64,000 nt of DNA. Source: JBGAPI01 sp044221335 (GTDB taxonomy: Bacteria; Pseudomonadota; Gammaproteobacteria; Xanthomonadales; Ahniellaceae). The notes under the pieces were generated by a model. It ran no database searches. It saw only the letters and a list, made by a program, of their open reading frames with translations, and was not told where the DNA came from. The stretch is from the NCBI GenBank assembly GCA_044221335.1, contig JBGAPI010000010.1, positions 1 to 64,000 of the forward strand. Reading direction: 5' to 3'. Shown piece after piece: positions 34,792 through 47,435 of this stretch. Position 1 is the stretch's first letter; each line of letters begins with the position of its first letter. The position numbers were made by a program, and so were the translations under genes.

Positions 34792-34859
34792 CAGCAGACT
34801 CGAAGAGGGCTGTAACGAGGTGCGATCCTAGTCACCGACCGGCGCTTCGCGAAATTCCA

Positions 34860-34972
34860 TTGTGGGAGCGACTGAAGTCGCTCCCGCAACAGCCGCGGGC
34901 CGGGGGCAGGTACTGCCCGCCACTGCGAGACGCCGGGCGATGGCGGGCAGTGCCCGCCCTACGACTCAAGCG
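34860..34972. repeat. Two adjacent palindromic repeats between iscA and DDAH
   Basis: The first is a perfect GGGAGCGACT-centred hairpin (about 34864-34885), a repeat type widespread in Xanthomonadales and pseudomonads. The second, 34904-34971, is a GGCGGGC-type element with blocks GGGCAGGTACTGCCCGCC and GGCGGGCAGTGCCCGCCCTA. Neither supplies a stop codon here. Confidence 0.75.
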
Positions 34973-35009
34973 CTCTTCACATGGAGGATCGAATCGGCCG
35001 CAGGTCGAT

Positions 35010-35339
35010 TCAACCCTCGACGGTGAAGGACTCGCCGCAGCCGCAGCCGCCGGTCACGTTGGGATTGTCGAACGCGAAGGTCGCGTTCAGCCCCTTGCGG
35101 GCGTAGTCGATGGTGGTGCCGTCGACCAGCGGCAGGCTCTTCGCGTCGACCACCACCTTGATCCCCTGCTGTTCGAACACGCTGTCGCCGGCGTCGATGC
35201 GGTCGGTCAGGTCGACCTCGTAGGCGTAGCCGGAGCAGCCGGTCTTGCGCACGCCGAAGCGCAGCGCGACCGCGTCGGGCCGGCTGGCGAGGAAAGTCTG
35301 GACGCGGGTGACGGCGGCGGCGGTGAGCTGGATCGACAT
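35010..35339 (-). CDS. iscA: A-type iron-sulfur carrier IscA
   Basis: The 109-residue protein carries Fe-S clusters or iron to target proteins. Three cluster-binding cysteines are in place: TGCSGYAYEV (near residue 35) and GGCGCGESF at the C-terminus. The N-terminus (MSIQLTAAAVTRVQTFLASR) resembles E. coli IscA more than ErpA or SufA. It stands alone, without iscR, iscS or iscU next to it, so ErpA-like use is possible. Confidence 0.9.
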   Translation of the reverse strand: MSIQLTAAAVTRVQTFLASRPDAVALRFGVRKTGCSGYAYEVDLTDRIDAGDSVFEQQGIKVVVDAKSLPLVDGTTIDYARKGLNATFAFDNPNVTGGCGCGESFTVEG

Positions 35340-35454
35340 GGAATGCGACTACGTCCTGTGGAATGGGGACATGCGGGAGACGTTACCCGCTCGGCTATCA
35401 TGCGCGGCTCGTCAGGCCGCCATGATGGCGGCATCCACCGGAGTTTCAAGTCAG

Positions 35455-36855
<1,401 letters not shown>

Positions 36856-36858
36856 GCG

Positions 36859-36903
36859 TAGGGCGGGCATTGCCCGCCGTTGCCTCACCGTTTCGCAATG
36901 GCC
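36859..36903. repeat. GGCGGGC palindromic repeat after asnS
   Basis: TAGGGCGGGCATTGCCCGCC begins four bases after the asnS stop and is followed by a partner block GCAATGGCCGC. Here the TAG edge is just outside the gene. Confidence 0.7.
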
Positions 36904-36920
36904 GCTTTACGGTGGATCCC

Positions 36921-37553
36921 ATGTACATCCCGAAGTCCTTCGCCAGCTCCGACCTCGCCGTCCTCGAAAGGCTCCTCGAACGGGATGCCTTCGTCACCCT
37001 GGTGTCGGCGATCGACGGCGTCCCCTACGTCAGTCATCTGCCGGTGCTGCTGGAGCGCGACAGAGACTCGATTGCGCTGCGCGGGCACTGGGCGCGACCG
37101 AATCCCCAGTGGGAAAACATCGTCGGGCAGAAGGTGCTGGCGATCGTGCACGGGCCGCATGCCTACGTGTCGCCGACCTGGTATGTCGATCCGTCCGAGC
37201 GCGTGCCGACCTGGAACTACGCGACCGCGCACCTCGTCGGCACGATCGGCCTGACCGAGGACAAGGACGAGCTCCGCACGATCGTCCGCGACCTCGCCCG
37301 GGTCTACGAAGGCGACACCGAGGGTGCCTGGACCTACGAGCAGGCCCATGCCTACGCCGAGCGCATCCTCGGCGGCATCGTCGGCTTCCGGCTCGCCGTC
37401 GAGCGCGTCGAGATCAAGCTGAAGATGAACCAGAATCACCCCGCGGCCAACGTCGCCGGGGTGATCGCCGGCCTCGAAGCGACGCGTCGTCCGCTCGACG
37501 CCGAGCTGGCCGAGTGGATGCGCGACTACGCGATGAAGCCGAAGGAGCAGTGA
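36921..37553 (+). CDS. FMN-binding PaiB-family protein
   Basis: The 210-residue protein is of the PaiB type, named after a Bacillus regulator of sporulation and degradative enzyme genes; most members are flavoproteins of unclear role. Family blocks are visible: MYIPKSFA at the start, GHWARPNPQWENI, HGPHAYVSPTWYVDP and VPTWNYATAHLVGT. It starts at ATG 36921 just after an intergenic repeat. An SDR gene follows after two bases, so the two are co-transcribed. Confidence 0.9.
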   Translation: MYIPKSFASSDLAVLERLLERDAFVTLVSAIDGVPYVSHLPVLLERDRDSIALRGHWARPNPQWENIVGQKVLAIVHGPHAYVSPTWYVDPSERVPTWNYATAHLVGTIGLTEDKDELRTIVRDLARVYEGDTEGAWTYEQAHAYAERILGGIVGFRLAVERVEIKLKMNQNHPAANVAGVIAGLEATRRPLDAELAEWMRDYAMKPKEQ

Positions 37554-37555
37554 GC

Positions 37556-38344
37556 ATGGATCTCGACCTGACCGGCAAGCACGCCCTGGTCGGCGGCGGT
37601 TCGCAGGGCATCGGCCGCGCCGCGGCGATCGAACTGGCGCGACTCGGCGCCGACGTGACCGTGATGGCGCGCGGCGAATCCGGCCTGCTCGACGCAGTCG
37701 CCGCCCTGCCCCGCGTTCATCCGGGCCAGCGCCACACGCATCTGGTCGCCGACGTGGCGGACGCGGAGGACCTGCGTCGCAAGGTCGAGGCGATCGTCGC
37801 CGCGCATCCGGTGCAGATCCTGATCAACAACACCGGCGGCCCCGCGCCCGGCACGGCGAAGGATGCCGCCCCGAGCGCCTACCTCGACACCTTCCAGCGC
37901 CATCTCATCGCCAACCAGGTGCTCGTCCAGTCGGTGCTCGCCGGCATGCAGGCCGCGGGCTACGGCCGCATCGTCAACGTGATCTCGACCTCGGTGAAGG
38001 AACCGATCCGCAACCTCGGCGTCTCCAACACCATCCGCGGCGCGGTCGCCTCCTGGGCCAAGACCCTCGCCAGCGAGCTCGGCGGCTGGGGCATCACCGT
38101 CAACAATGTGCTGCCCGGCTACACCCGCACCCAGCGCCTCGACCAGATCCTCGCCGACCGCTCGCGCGCGACCGGAAAGTCCGAGGACGAGGTCGCGAAA
38201 GGCATGCTGGCGACGGTGCCGGCGGCGCGCTTCGCCGAGGCGTCCGAAGTGGCCAATGCGATCGCCTTCCTCGCGTCGCCGGCGGCGGGCTACATCAACG
38301 GCATCAACGTGCCGGTGGACGGCGGGCGAACCCAGTCGTTGTAG
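37556..38344 (+). CDS. Short-chain dehydrogenase/reductase fold protein with altered active site
   Basis: The 262-residue protein has an N-terminal nucleotide-binding motif (GGGSQGIGRA, residues 13-22), a NNTGGP block in place of the usual NNAG (residues 91-96), and a Gly-Ile-Asn C-terminal signature (YINGINVPVDGG). The catalytic serine region STS is present at 144-146. The Tyr-x-x-x-Lys pair expected at about 157-161 reads Ser and Arg (SNTIR), so classical SDR catalysis looks impossible. NNTGGP members form a recognised keto-reductase-like subgroup. It lies two bases after the PaiB-like gene. Confidence 0.85.
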   Translation: MDLDLTGKHALVGGGSQGIGRAAAIELARLGADVTVMARGESGLLDAVAALPRVHPGQRHTHLVADVADAEDLRRKVEAIVAAHPVQILINNTGGPAPGTAKDAAPSAYLDTFQRHLIANQVLVQSVLAGMQAAGYGRIVNVISTSVKEPIRNLGVSNTIRGAVASWAKTLASELGGWGITVNNVLPGYTRTQRLDQILADRSRATGKSEDEVAKGMLATVPAARFAEASEVANAIAFLASPAAGYINGINVPVDGGRTQSL

Positions 38345-38579
38345 GTCACGATGCTAGGCCGAGAACTCTATTTCCACGGAAATCCATCTGCCCGGCACCC
38401 GGAAGTCGCCATTACGACTTCACAACGAATTGGCCGATTCTGCGAGACACCCTCAATTCCCGGCGAAGACCTCTGTTACTTCCATCAGCCGAAGTAACGC
38501 TTGGTTCTAGCCAAGCAGGTGCTTCGGCAATCGGTCGCGTCGCTTCGACGACGCGTCAGAGCACGTCAGCAAGGCGCCG

Positions 38580-38602
38580 CGCGATGGCGGCCAATGGCCG
38601 CC
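38580..38602. repeat. Short GGCCGCC palindrome at the recJ end
   Basis: GCGATGGCGGCC and its partner form a hairpin against the minus-strand stop. On the minus strand the edge reads TAG followed by GGCGGCC, and the TAG is the recJ stop codon. Confidence 0.55.
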
Positions 38603-40318
38603 CTACAGGGGCAGCCAGTGCCGCACGCGGAGCTGCACCTTCTCCTCGCCCTTCCAGTCGTCGACCGCCAGCTCGTAGGCGGCGTGGATGCGGCGGCCGG
38701 GCTTGAAGTCAGTGGCAGCGAACTGGATCGCGTCGTACTGGAACGCATCGCCGGAGAAGCACAGCTTCATTTTCAGGTGCTTCTCGCCGACCACGCGTGC
38801 CGACACCACGTCGAAGCGGTCATCGAACAGGGGCTCCGGAAAGGCCTGTCCCCACGGACCGCCATCGGCGAGGCGGCGCACCAGCGGAATGTCGACCGCG
38901 ACCTCGGCCAGGGAGCCGTCGCTCCACAGCGTCGCGCGGTCGATCACCGGGCCCAGCGCGGCACGCGCGACCGCGTCGAATTCCGCGGCGAAGCGCTCGT
39001 AGTTGGACTGCGGCAGGCTCAGGCCGGCCGCCATCGCATGACCGCCGAAGCGGAGGATCATCCCGGGATGGCGCGCGTCGATCTCGGCCAGCGCGTCGCG
39101 CAGGTGGAAGCCCGCGACCGAACGCGCCGAGCCGCGCAGCAGGCCGGCCTCCTCGCCGGCGGGCGCAAAGGCGATCACCGGGCGGTTCATCCGCTCCTTG
39201 ATCTTGGAAGCGACCAGGCCGACCACGCCGGCATGCCAGGCGGGATCGAACAGGCACACGCCGATGCCGGCACCGTCGCGCTCGAGCACACGGTCGGCGA
39301 TGGCGAGCTCGGCGTCATCGACCATCGCCGCCTGCAGCTCGCGGCGCGACGCGTTGATCGCATCGAGGCGCTCGGCGAGGAAGCGCGCACGGGCCGGGTC
39401 GTCCTCCAGCAGGCAGGCGATGCCGAGGCGCATGTCTTCGAGGCGGCCGGCGGCGTTGACCCGGGGCGCGATCGAGAAGCCGAGGTCGGTCGCCAGCGCA
39501 CGGGTCTCGTCGCGCCCCGACACGGCGAACAGCGCGCGCAATCCGGTCTGCGCACGGCCGGCACGGATCCGCTTCAGCCCCGCCTGCACCAGGATCCGGT
39601 TGTTGCGGTCGAGCGGTACCAGGTCGGCGACCGTGCCGAGCGCAACCAGGTCGAGCAGCGTCGACAGGTCGGGCTCGGAGCCTCCGGCGAATCGACCCAG
39701 TTCGCGCAATCGCGCGCGGGTCGCGAGCAGCAGGTAGAACATCGTGCCGACGCCGCACAGCGCCTTGCTCGGGAAGCCGTCGTCGCTGCAGTTCGGGTTG
39801 ACGATCGCGACGGCCGCCGGCAGCGTCGGACCGGGGAGATGATGATCGGTGACCAGCACGTCGATTCCGCGCGCATTCGCCGCCGCGATGCCGTCGTGGC
39901 TGGCGATGCCGTTGTCGACGGTGACGATCAGTTGCGGCGGCGGCGTCTCCATCTCGGCCACCAGTGCCGCCGACAGGCCGTAGCCATGGCGCTGCCGGTG
40001 CGGCACGCGGAAGTCGACGCTGCGCGCGCCGAGCATCCGGAGGCCGCGCACGGCCACGGCGGTACCGGTGGCGCCGTCGGCATCGAAGTCGCCGACCACG
40101 AGGATGCGCTGGTTCGCGTCGATCGCCACGACCAGCCGGGTCACGGCGCCATCGATGCCTCCGAGCAGTGCCGGTGCGTGCAGCAGGCCCAGGCGGTGGT
40201 CGAGTTCCGCCGCATCGTCGACTCCGCGGCCGGCGTAGACCCGTGCCAGCACCGGATCCAACCCGGGCCAGCCCGGCAGCGCGCCGACCACCCGGCGGCG
40301 GATCTGGAAGCCGCTCAT
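38603..40318 (-). CDS. recJ: Single-stranded-DNA-specific exonuclease RecJ
   Basis: The 571-residue 5'-3' exonuclease acts in recombination and mismatch repair. DHH-domain motifs are in order: VGDFDADGATGTAV, VTVDNGIASH, VTDHHLPGP and GTVADLVPL. The C-terminal DHHA1 part contains RFGGHAMAAGLSL, and an OB-like nucleic-acid-binding domain ends the protein. ATG 40316-40318 overlaps the RpfE-type gene's stop (ATGA). Its TAG stop is the edge of a short repeat. Confidence 0.97.
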   Translation of the reverse strand: MSGFQIRRRVVGALPGWPGLDPVLARVYAGRGVDDAAELDHRLGLLHAPALLGGIDGAVTRLVVAIDANQRILVVGDFDADGATGTAVAVRGLRMLGARSVDFRVPHRQRHGYGLSAALVAEMETPPPQLIVTVDNGIASHDGIAAANARGIDVLVTDHHLPGPTLPAAVAIVNPNCSDDGFPSKALCGVGTMFYLLLATRARLRELGRFAGGSEPDLSTLLDLVALGTVADLVPLDRNNRILVQAGLKRIRAGRAQTGLRALFAVSGRDETRALATDLGFSIAPRVNAAGRLEDMRLGIACLLEDDPARARFLAERLDAINASRRELQAAMVDDAELAIADRVLERDGAGIGVCLFDPAWHAGVVGLVASKIKERMNRPVIAFAPAGEEAGLLRGSARSVAGFHLRDALAEIDARHPGMILRFGGHAMAAGLSLPQSNYERFAAEFDAVARAALGPVIDRATLWSDGSLAEVAVDIPLVRRLADGGPWGQAFPEPLFDDRFDVVSARVVGEKHLKMKLCFSGDAFQYDAIQFAATDFKPGRRIHAAYELAVDDWKGEEKVQLRVRHWLPL

Positions 40319-41250
40319 GGGGCGCTTGCTGCCGGCGTCCGAGGGCGGCGCCAGAAGCGCCAGCGATGCCCGGGAACGATCCGTACAGCGCTGCCGTCGG
40401 CGAAGTCGAGCGTGAGGTCGATCCTGCCCTTCCTGCACGCGGTCGCCAGGCGTGGCCAAAGCACCTCGGCGAACCATTGCTGCGCTTCCGGCTGCCAGCA
40501 CTCCACCAGAAAATCGCCGTTGGCGATGTCCTGCAGCGAAGAGCGGCTTGCTGTCTTCAACCCGAACTGATTCGACATGCCGAGTAGCGCAAGGTCATCG
40601 GCGATTACCCAGGACCATCGCGGTGGGCGGCTCGGAGCGAGCCGACCCCCGCCCCAGAACCACAGGGAGTTCAGGCGCTGGCCATCGGAATCGAGCGCCT
40701 CGTCGAGGACGGCGAGCTGGTGCAGCTCGATCTGCACGTCGTTCACCAGCCGCCGGAACAGTCGACCCTCGGCGCCGGCGGGCAGGTGCGCGTAGACATC
40801 GTCGCCGACGATGTCGTCCGTCCGAGGCAGCTCGACGAGGACCGAATCGCGCATCGAGCGCAGATAGAAGCGCTCCGCGCGCGGCGCGCTGAACTCGAAA
40901 CCGAGGTCGCCGCAAAGCGGCCGAAGTGCGCGCTCGATCGTCCTCAGCTGATCGTCGGAGAGCGTGTAGCCACCGAAGCGGGCGAGCCGCAGCCCGTTCG
41001 GATCGGCGCGCATCCGGCACGGATCGGCGCGGTACCACACGTCGGCGCCGGCATCGCCGACATCGACCTGGCGTGACCAGGCAGCCTGCGGCAGGTCCTG
41101 CGTCCGCCGCTGCAACGACCGCGCAATGGCAGCGCTGCGACCGGCCGCCCGCACCGTCAACTCGTCGCCGCGCGCGAGCCAGGTCGCGAAGCTCGGATCG
41201 CAGGTGGTGAGCATGCGGGGACGCGGCGGGAGCAGGAAGGTCGCAGGCAT
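40315..41250 (-). CDS. rpfE: RpfE-type regulatory protein
   Basis: The 311-residue protein matches the RpfE family found next to recJ in Xanthomonas, where it was named within the rpf cluster of pathogenicity regulators. The diagnostic stretch is LNSLWFWGGGR, about two-thirds along, preceded by NDVQIELH. It lacks a signal peptide and transmembrane segments. Its biochemical activity is not established. It is translationally coupled to recJ. The diffusible-signal genes rpfB, rpfF, rpfC and rpfG are not present here. Confidence 0.75.
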   Translation of the reverse strand: MPATFLLPPRPRMLTTCDPSFATWLARGDELTVRAAGRSAAIARSLQRRTQDLPQAAWSRQVDVGDAGADVWYRADPCRMRADPNGLRLARFGGYTLSDDQLRTIERALRPLCGDLGFEFSAPRAERFYLRSMRDSVLVELPRTDDIVGDDVYAHLPAGAEGRLFRRLVNDVQIELHQLAVLDEALDSDGQRLNSLWFWGGGRLAPSRPPRWSWVIADDLALLGMSNQFGLKTASRSSLQDIANGDFLVECWQPEAQQWFAEVLWPRLATACRKGRIDLTLDFADGSAVRIVPGHRWRFWRRPRTPAASAP

Positions 41251-41339
41251 CCGCGCAGTCTATCAGCGCCGAATTCCCGCTCGACCGGTCTCGGACGTTC
41301 GGATCGGCGGCCACCGACTTTCGGCACGGGAGAAAAATA

Positions 41340-41349
41340 ACAGCGCTGT
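41340..41349. promoter_or_regulatory. Perfect palindrome upstream of marR, candidate operator
   Basis: ACAGCGCTGT is a perfect 10-base palindrome ending 12 bases before the marR start, set in an AT-rich patch (AAAAATAAC before, CATAGTTG after) that could hold the promoter. MarR proteins often repress their own gene through such sites. Confidence 0.4.
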
Positions 41350-41361
41350 CATAGTTGTCGC

Positions 41362-41877
41362 ATGAACCGCCACCTGCCCAACCTCGGCGCGCTGCTGGAC
41401 TACCTGCTCGGCCTGCTCGATGAAGGCGCGAGCCAGGTCTACGCGGACCTGGACCTCGACTTCCGGCCCCGCTTCACGCCGGTGCTTCGCCACCTCGCGG
41501 AGCATGGGCCGTCGTCGATCGGAGAATTGGCGACAGCCACCTGCCTGACTCATTCCGCGTCCAGCCAGACGGTCGCGGCGATGCGCGTCAGCGGTCTCGT
41601 CTCGGTGCGCACCGGCAAGACCGACGGTCGCGAACGGCGCGTTCGACTGACCGCGAAGGCCGAACGGATGCACGCGACGCTCGTGCGCGCCTGGTCCGCG
41701 ATGGACGCCGCGTCCGCACAGCTTGTCGACGAGGCGGCGCCGGGCTTGCCGGAGGCCTTGTCGGCCGCGGTGGCGGCTCTGGGACGGCATTCCTTCGCGG
41801 AACGCGTCCGCCGTGCCACCCCACCTGCGCCACGAACCCGCAAGCGGCGGACGAGGTCGTCCCCGGAGGGAACATGA
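41362..41877 (+). CDS. MarR-family transcriptional regulator
   Basis: The 171-residue protein has a winged helix-turn-helix at about 40-115 (FTPVLRHLAEHGPSSIGELATAT, then HSASSQTVAAMRVSGLV and a wing TDGRERRVRLT). The C-terminal 25 residues are basic and probably disordered. The gene overlaps the S41 peptidase gene by four bases (ATGA), so it likely controls that gene and itself. The ligand is unknown. Confidence 0.9.
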   Translation: MNRHLPNLGALLDYLLGLLDEGASQVYADLDLDFRPRFTPVLRHLAEHGPSSIGELATATCLTHSASSQTVAAMRVSGLVSVRTGKTDGRERRVRLTAKAERMHATLVRAWSAMDAASAQLVDEAAPGLPEALSAAVAALGRHSFAERVRRATPPAPRTRKRRTRSSPEGT

Positions 41878-43313
41878 ACCACACCCGCGCAACCTTCCTC
41901 GCCTTGATCGCCCTGTCGATCGGGCCCGCTGCAGAGGCGCAGGGCGGCAACGCGTGCATCGCCCGCGATGACCTGCAGGCGGACCTGCTGCGCGCCTACA
42001 CCACCCTGCAGCGGGCGCACGCCGACCTCTACGTCAATCGCAGCCAGGACGACTACGATGCCTTCCTGATCGACCTGCTGCGCGACACCACCGGATGCGC
42101 CTCCCGCACGGATGCGGTGATGACTCTGCAGCGCCTGCTGGCCTTCGGCAGGGTGGCGCATGCGAGAGTGGACGAGGCCGCGGCCGCCTACCGGGAGTTC
42201 CGCTCCGCCGGCGCCGTATTCCCATTGCCGCTGCGCATCATCGACGGACGAGCCTTCGCGGCGTCGACGCTCGGCGACATCCGTCGTGGCGATGAACTGG
42301 TCGCGATCGACGGACACCCGGTGGCCGAACTTCGGGAGCACGCTTGGAGCTACGTCTCCGCCGACACGCCCTACATGCTCGACAGCCTGCTCGAGTTCGC
42401 CTGGCCGAGAGTCGTCTGGACCGAACTCGGCGCGCGCGATCGATTCGTCATCGATCTCCGCCGCGGCGGTCGCACGCTGCGCGCTTCCCTGGTCGCGACC
42501 CGGCCGTCGGAGCCTGCGGCTCCCGCCGGACCTGCCCCGCGCGATCCCGACGCGCGGATCGCCCGCATGCTCGGAGGCGGCATCGCCTACCTGCAGCCGG
42601 GTCCCTTCTACGAAGCCGATCCCGCGGCGCCCGATCCGTACGACCCGCGCGCCTTCATCGCCTTCGTCGAGCAGGCGTTCGCGCGATTCGAGAGCGCGCA
42701 CGCTCGAGCCCTGCTGATCGACCTTCGGGACAATCCGGGCGGCGACAGCAGTTTCAGCGATCCGCTGGTCGCCTGGTTCGCGACCAGGCCGTTCCGTTTC
42801 GCCTCCGCGTTCCGCATTCGGATCAGCCCCGAGACACTGGCGTCGAACCGGGCGCGCCTCGACCACTCGGAGATTCCCGACGGCGGAGTGTCGCGCCGGC
42901 TGGCAGCGGCCTACGCCGGCGCGGCACCGGGGTCGACGGTCGACTTTTCGATACCGGAAACGTCACCTCGTCCCGGGTCTCGCTTCCGCGGTCCAGTGTT
43001 CGTGCTGATCAACCGCCACACGTATTCCAATGCCGTCTTCGTCGCGGCGCTGATCCAGGATGAAGGCTTCGGCACCGTTCTCGGTGAAGAGACCTCGGAC
43101 CTCGCCTCGACGCTTGGCGCGATGGAAACCTTCAACCTGCCGCACTCCGGCGTGACGGTCGGCTACCCGAAGGCCGTGCTGCTGCGGCCGAACGGCGTCG
43201 CGGAGCGGCGTGGAGTGGTTCCCGACGTCGCGATCGAGGAGCCCATCAGTGCCGATCCCGCGGGCGACGTCCTGCGTTCGGCGACGGCGATCATCCGGCG
43301 CCGCCTGCGCTAG
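41874..43313 (+). CDS. S41-family (C-terminal processing type) peptidase, secreted
   Basis: The 479-residue protein begins with a signal peptide (ATFLALIALSIGPAAEAQ). A PDZ-like part (about 130-165, LGDIRRGDELVAIDGHPV) and the S41 catalytic core (about 225-465) follow. ALLIDLRDNPGGDSS and NRHTYSNAVFVAALIQD are the S41 signatures, the latter with the nucleophile Ser. The general base Lys is less clear; EETSDLAST is the equivalent of the conserved Gly-x-x-Ser/Thr loop. It is coupled to the MarR gene. Its target proteins in the periplasm are unknown. Confidence 0.85.
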   Translation: MNHTRATFLALIALSIGPAAEAQGGNACIARDDLQADLLRAYTTLQRAHADLYVNRSQDDYDAFLIDLLRDTTGCASRTDAVMTLQRLLAFGRVAHARVDEAAAAYREFRSAGAVFPLPLRIIDGRAFAASTLGDIRRGDELVAIDGHPVAELREHAWSYVSADTPYMLDSLLEFAWPRVVWTELGARDRFVIDLRRGGRTLRASLVATRPSEPAAPAGPAPRDPDARIARMLGGGIAYLQPGPFYEADPAAPDPYDPRAFIAFVEQAFARFESAHARALLIDLRDNPGGDSSFSDPLVAWFATRPFRFASAFRIRISPETLASNRARLDHSEIPDGGVSRRLAAAYAGAAPGSTVDFSIPETSPRPGSRFRGPVFVLINRHTYSNAVFVAALIQDEGFGTVLGEETSDLASTLGAMETFNLPHSGVTVGYPKAVLLRPNGVAERRGVVPDVAIEEPISADPAGDVLRSATAIIRRRLR

Positions 43314-43331
43314 GCGACACCGGAGGCAGGC

Positions 43332-43811
43332 TCAGCTTTCGTAGCTGACGGAGACGATCTCGTATTTCCGCATTCCGGCCGGCGCCTGGAATTCCACGAT
43401 GTCGCCCTCGCTCTTGCCGATCAGCGCGCGCGCCACCGGCGAGGAGACCGAGATCAGGCCCTTCTTGATGTCGGCCTCGAGGTCTCCGACGATCTGGTAG
43501 TTCACGGTGTCGCCGCTGCCGTGGTCCTCGAGTTCGACGATGGCGCCGAACACGATGCGGGACCCCGCGTTGAGACGCGCGGTGTCGATGATCTCGGCAT
43601 AGGACAGCGCCGCCTCCAGCTCCTGGATGCGGCCTTCGATGAAGCCCTGCTGCTCGCGTGCCGCGTGGTACTCGGCGTTCTCCTTGAGGTCGCCGTGCGC
43701 ACGCGCCTCGGCGATCGCCTCGATCACCCGCGGGCGCGCGACCGACTTCAGGTTGTCCAGCTCGGCACGCAGGCGCTTGGCGCCGGCGGCAGTCATCGGT
43801 GATCTCTTCAT
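43332..43811 (-). CDS. greA: Transcription elongation factor GreA
   Basis: The 159-residue factor rescues backtracked RNA polymerase by stimulating transcript cleavage. The coiled-coil N-terminal domain (PMTAAGAKRLRAELDNLK, ARAHGDLKENAEYHAAREQQGFIEGRI) carries the acidic tip Asp/Glu residues, and the C-terminal FKBP-like domain ends in EIVSVSY. The start at ATG 43811 fits homologues; a start four codons upstream is possible. It follows carB in the classic carA-carB-greA order. Confidence 0.97.
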   Translation of the reverse strand: MKRSPMTAAGAKRLRAELDNLKSVARPRVIEAIAEARAHGDLKENAEYHAAREQQGFIEGRIQELEAALSYAEIIDTARLNAGSRIVFGAIVELEDHGSGDTVNYQIVGDLEADIKKGLISVSSPVARALIGKSEGDIVEFQAPAGMRKYEIVSVSYES

Positions 43812-43905
43812 GATTTCATCCAATCGATTCGGCGCGAGAGCGCGAACGGTAAACAGTGAACATCGACGACGACGCGACGCGCCGTCACCTGCCAGCCTCG
43901 GTCCC

Positions 43906-47154
<3,249 letters not shown>

Positions 47155-47283
47155 GGCCGTCCAAGGCTCGCGGGAGATCGGCGAGCACAGTTCGTGGGAG
47201 GGAATCGCGGAATTGTAACCCGGTTGCTGCGGCGCAGGAACCGGCCCGGACAGGCTCGGTGCGTCAATTCATGTCGGAACTTC

Positions 47284-47390
47284 CGTCGTTGCGAGCGCAG
47301 CGAAGCAATCCAGGGCCTGCGCTTGTCGACCCGATGAAGCAACGGCAGAGGCTTGGGGGTTGCTTCGCTGCGTTCGCGATGACGGGGCGG
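47284..47390. repeat. Inverted repeat of the GCAGCGAAGCAATCC type
   Basis: GTTGCGAGCGCAGCGAAGCA at the left and its near complement (TTGCTTCGCTGCGTTCGCGA) at the right form a long imperfect stem around about 50 bases. This palindrome type is scattered in many proteobacterial genomes. It occupies the gap between the unknown gene and carB. Confidence 0.75.
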
Positions 47391-47435
47391 CGGGGCGCGG
47401 GCGCGTCGGTGCGTGCGGGCTTCCCAGAAGACCGC

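Noticed and set aside
38351..38497. 48-codon plus-strand ORF between the SDR gene and recJ
   Set aside because: No ribosome site before the ATG, mixed third-position bases and no recognisable feature; the stretch 38345-38579 shows nothing else apart from a GCTTGG/CCAAGC hairpin at 38499-38516.
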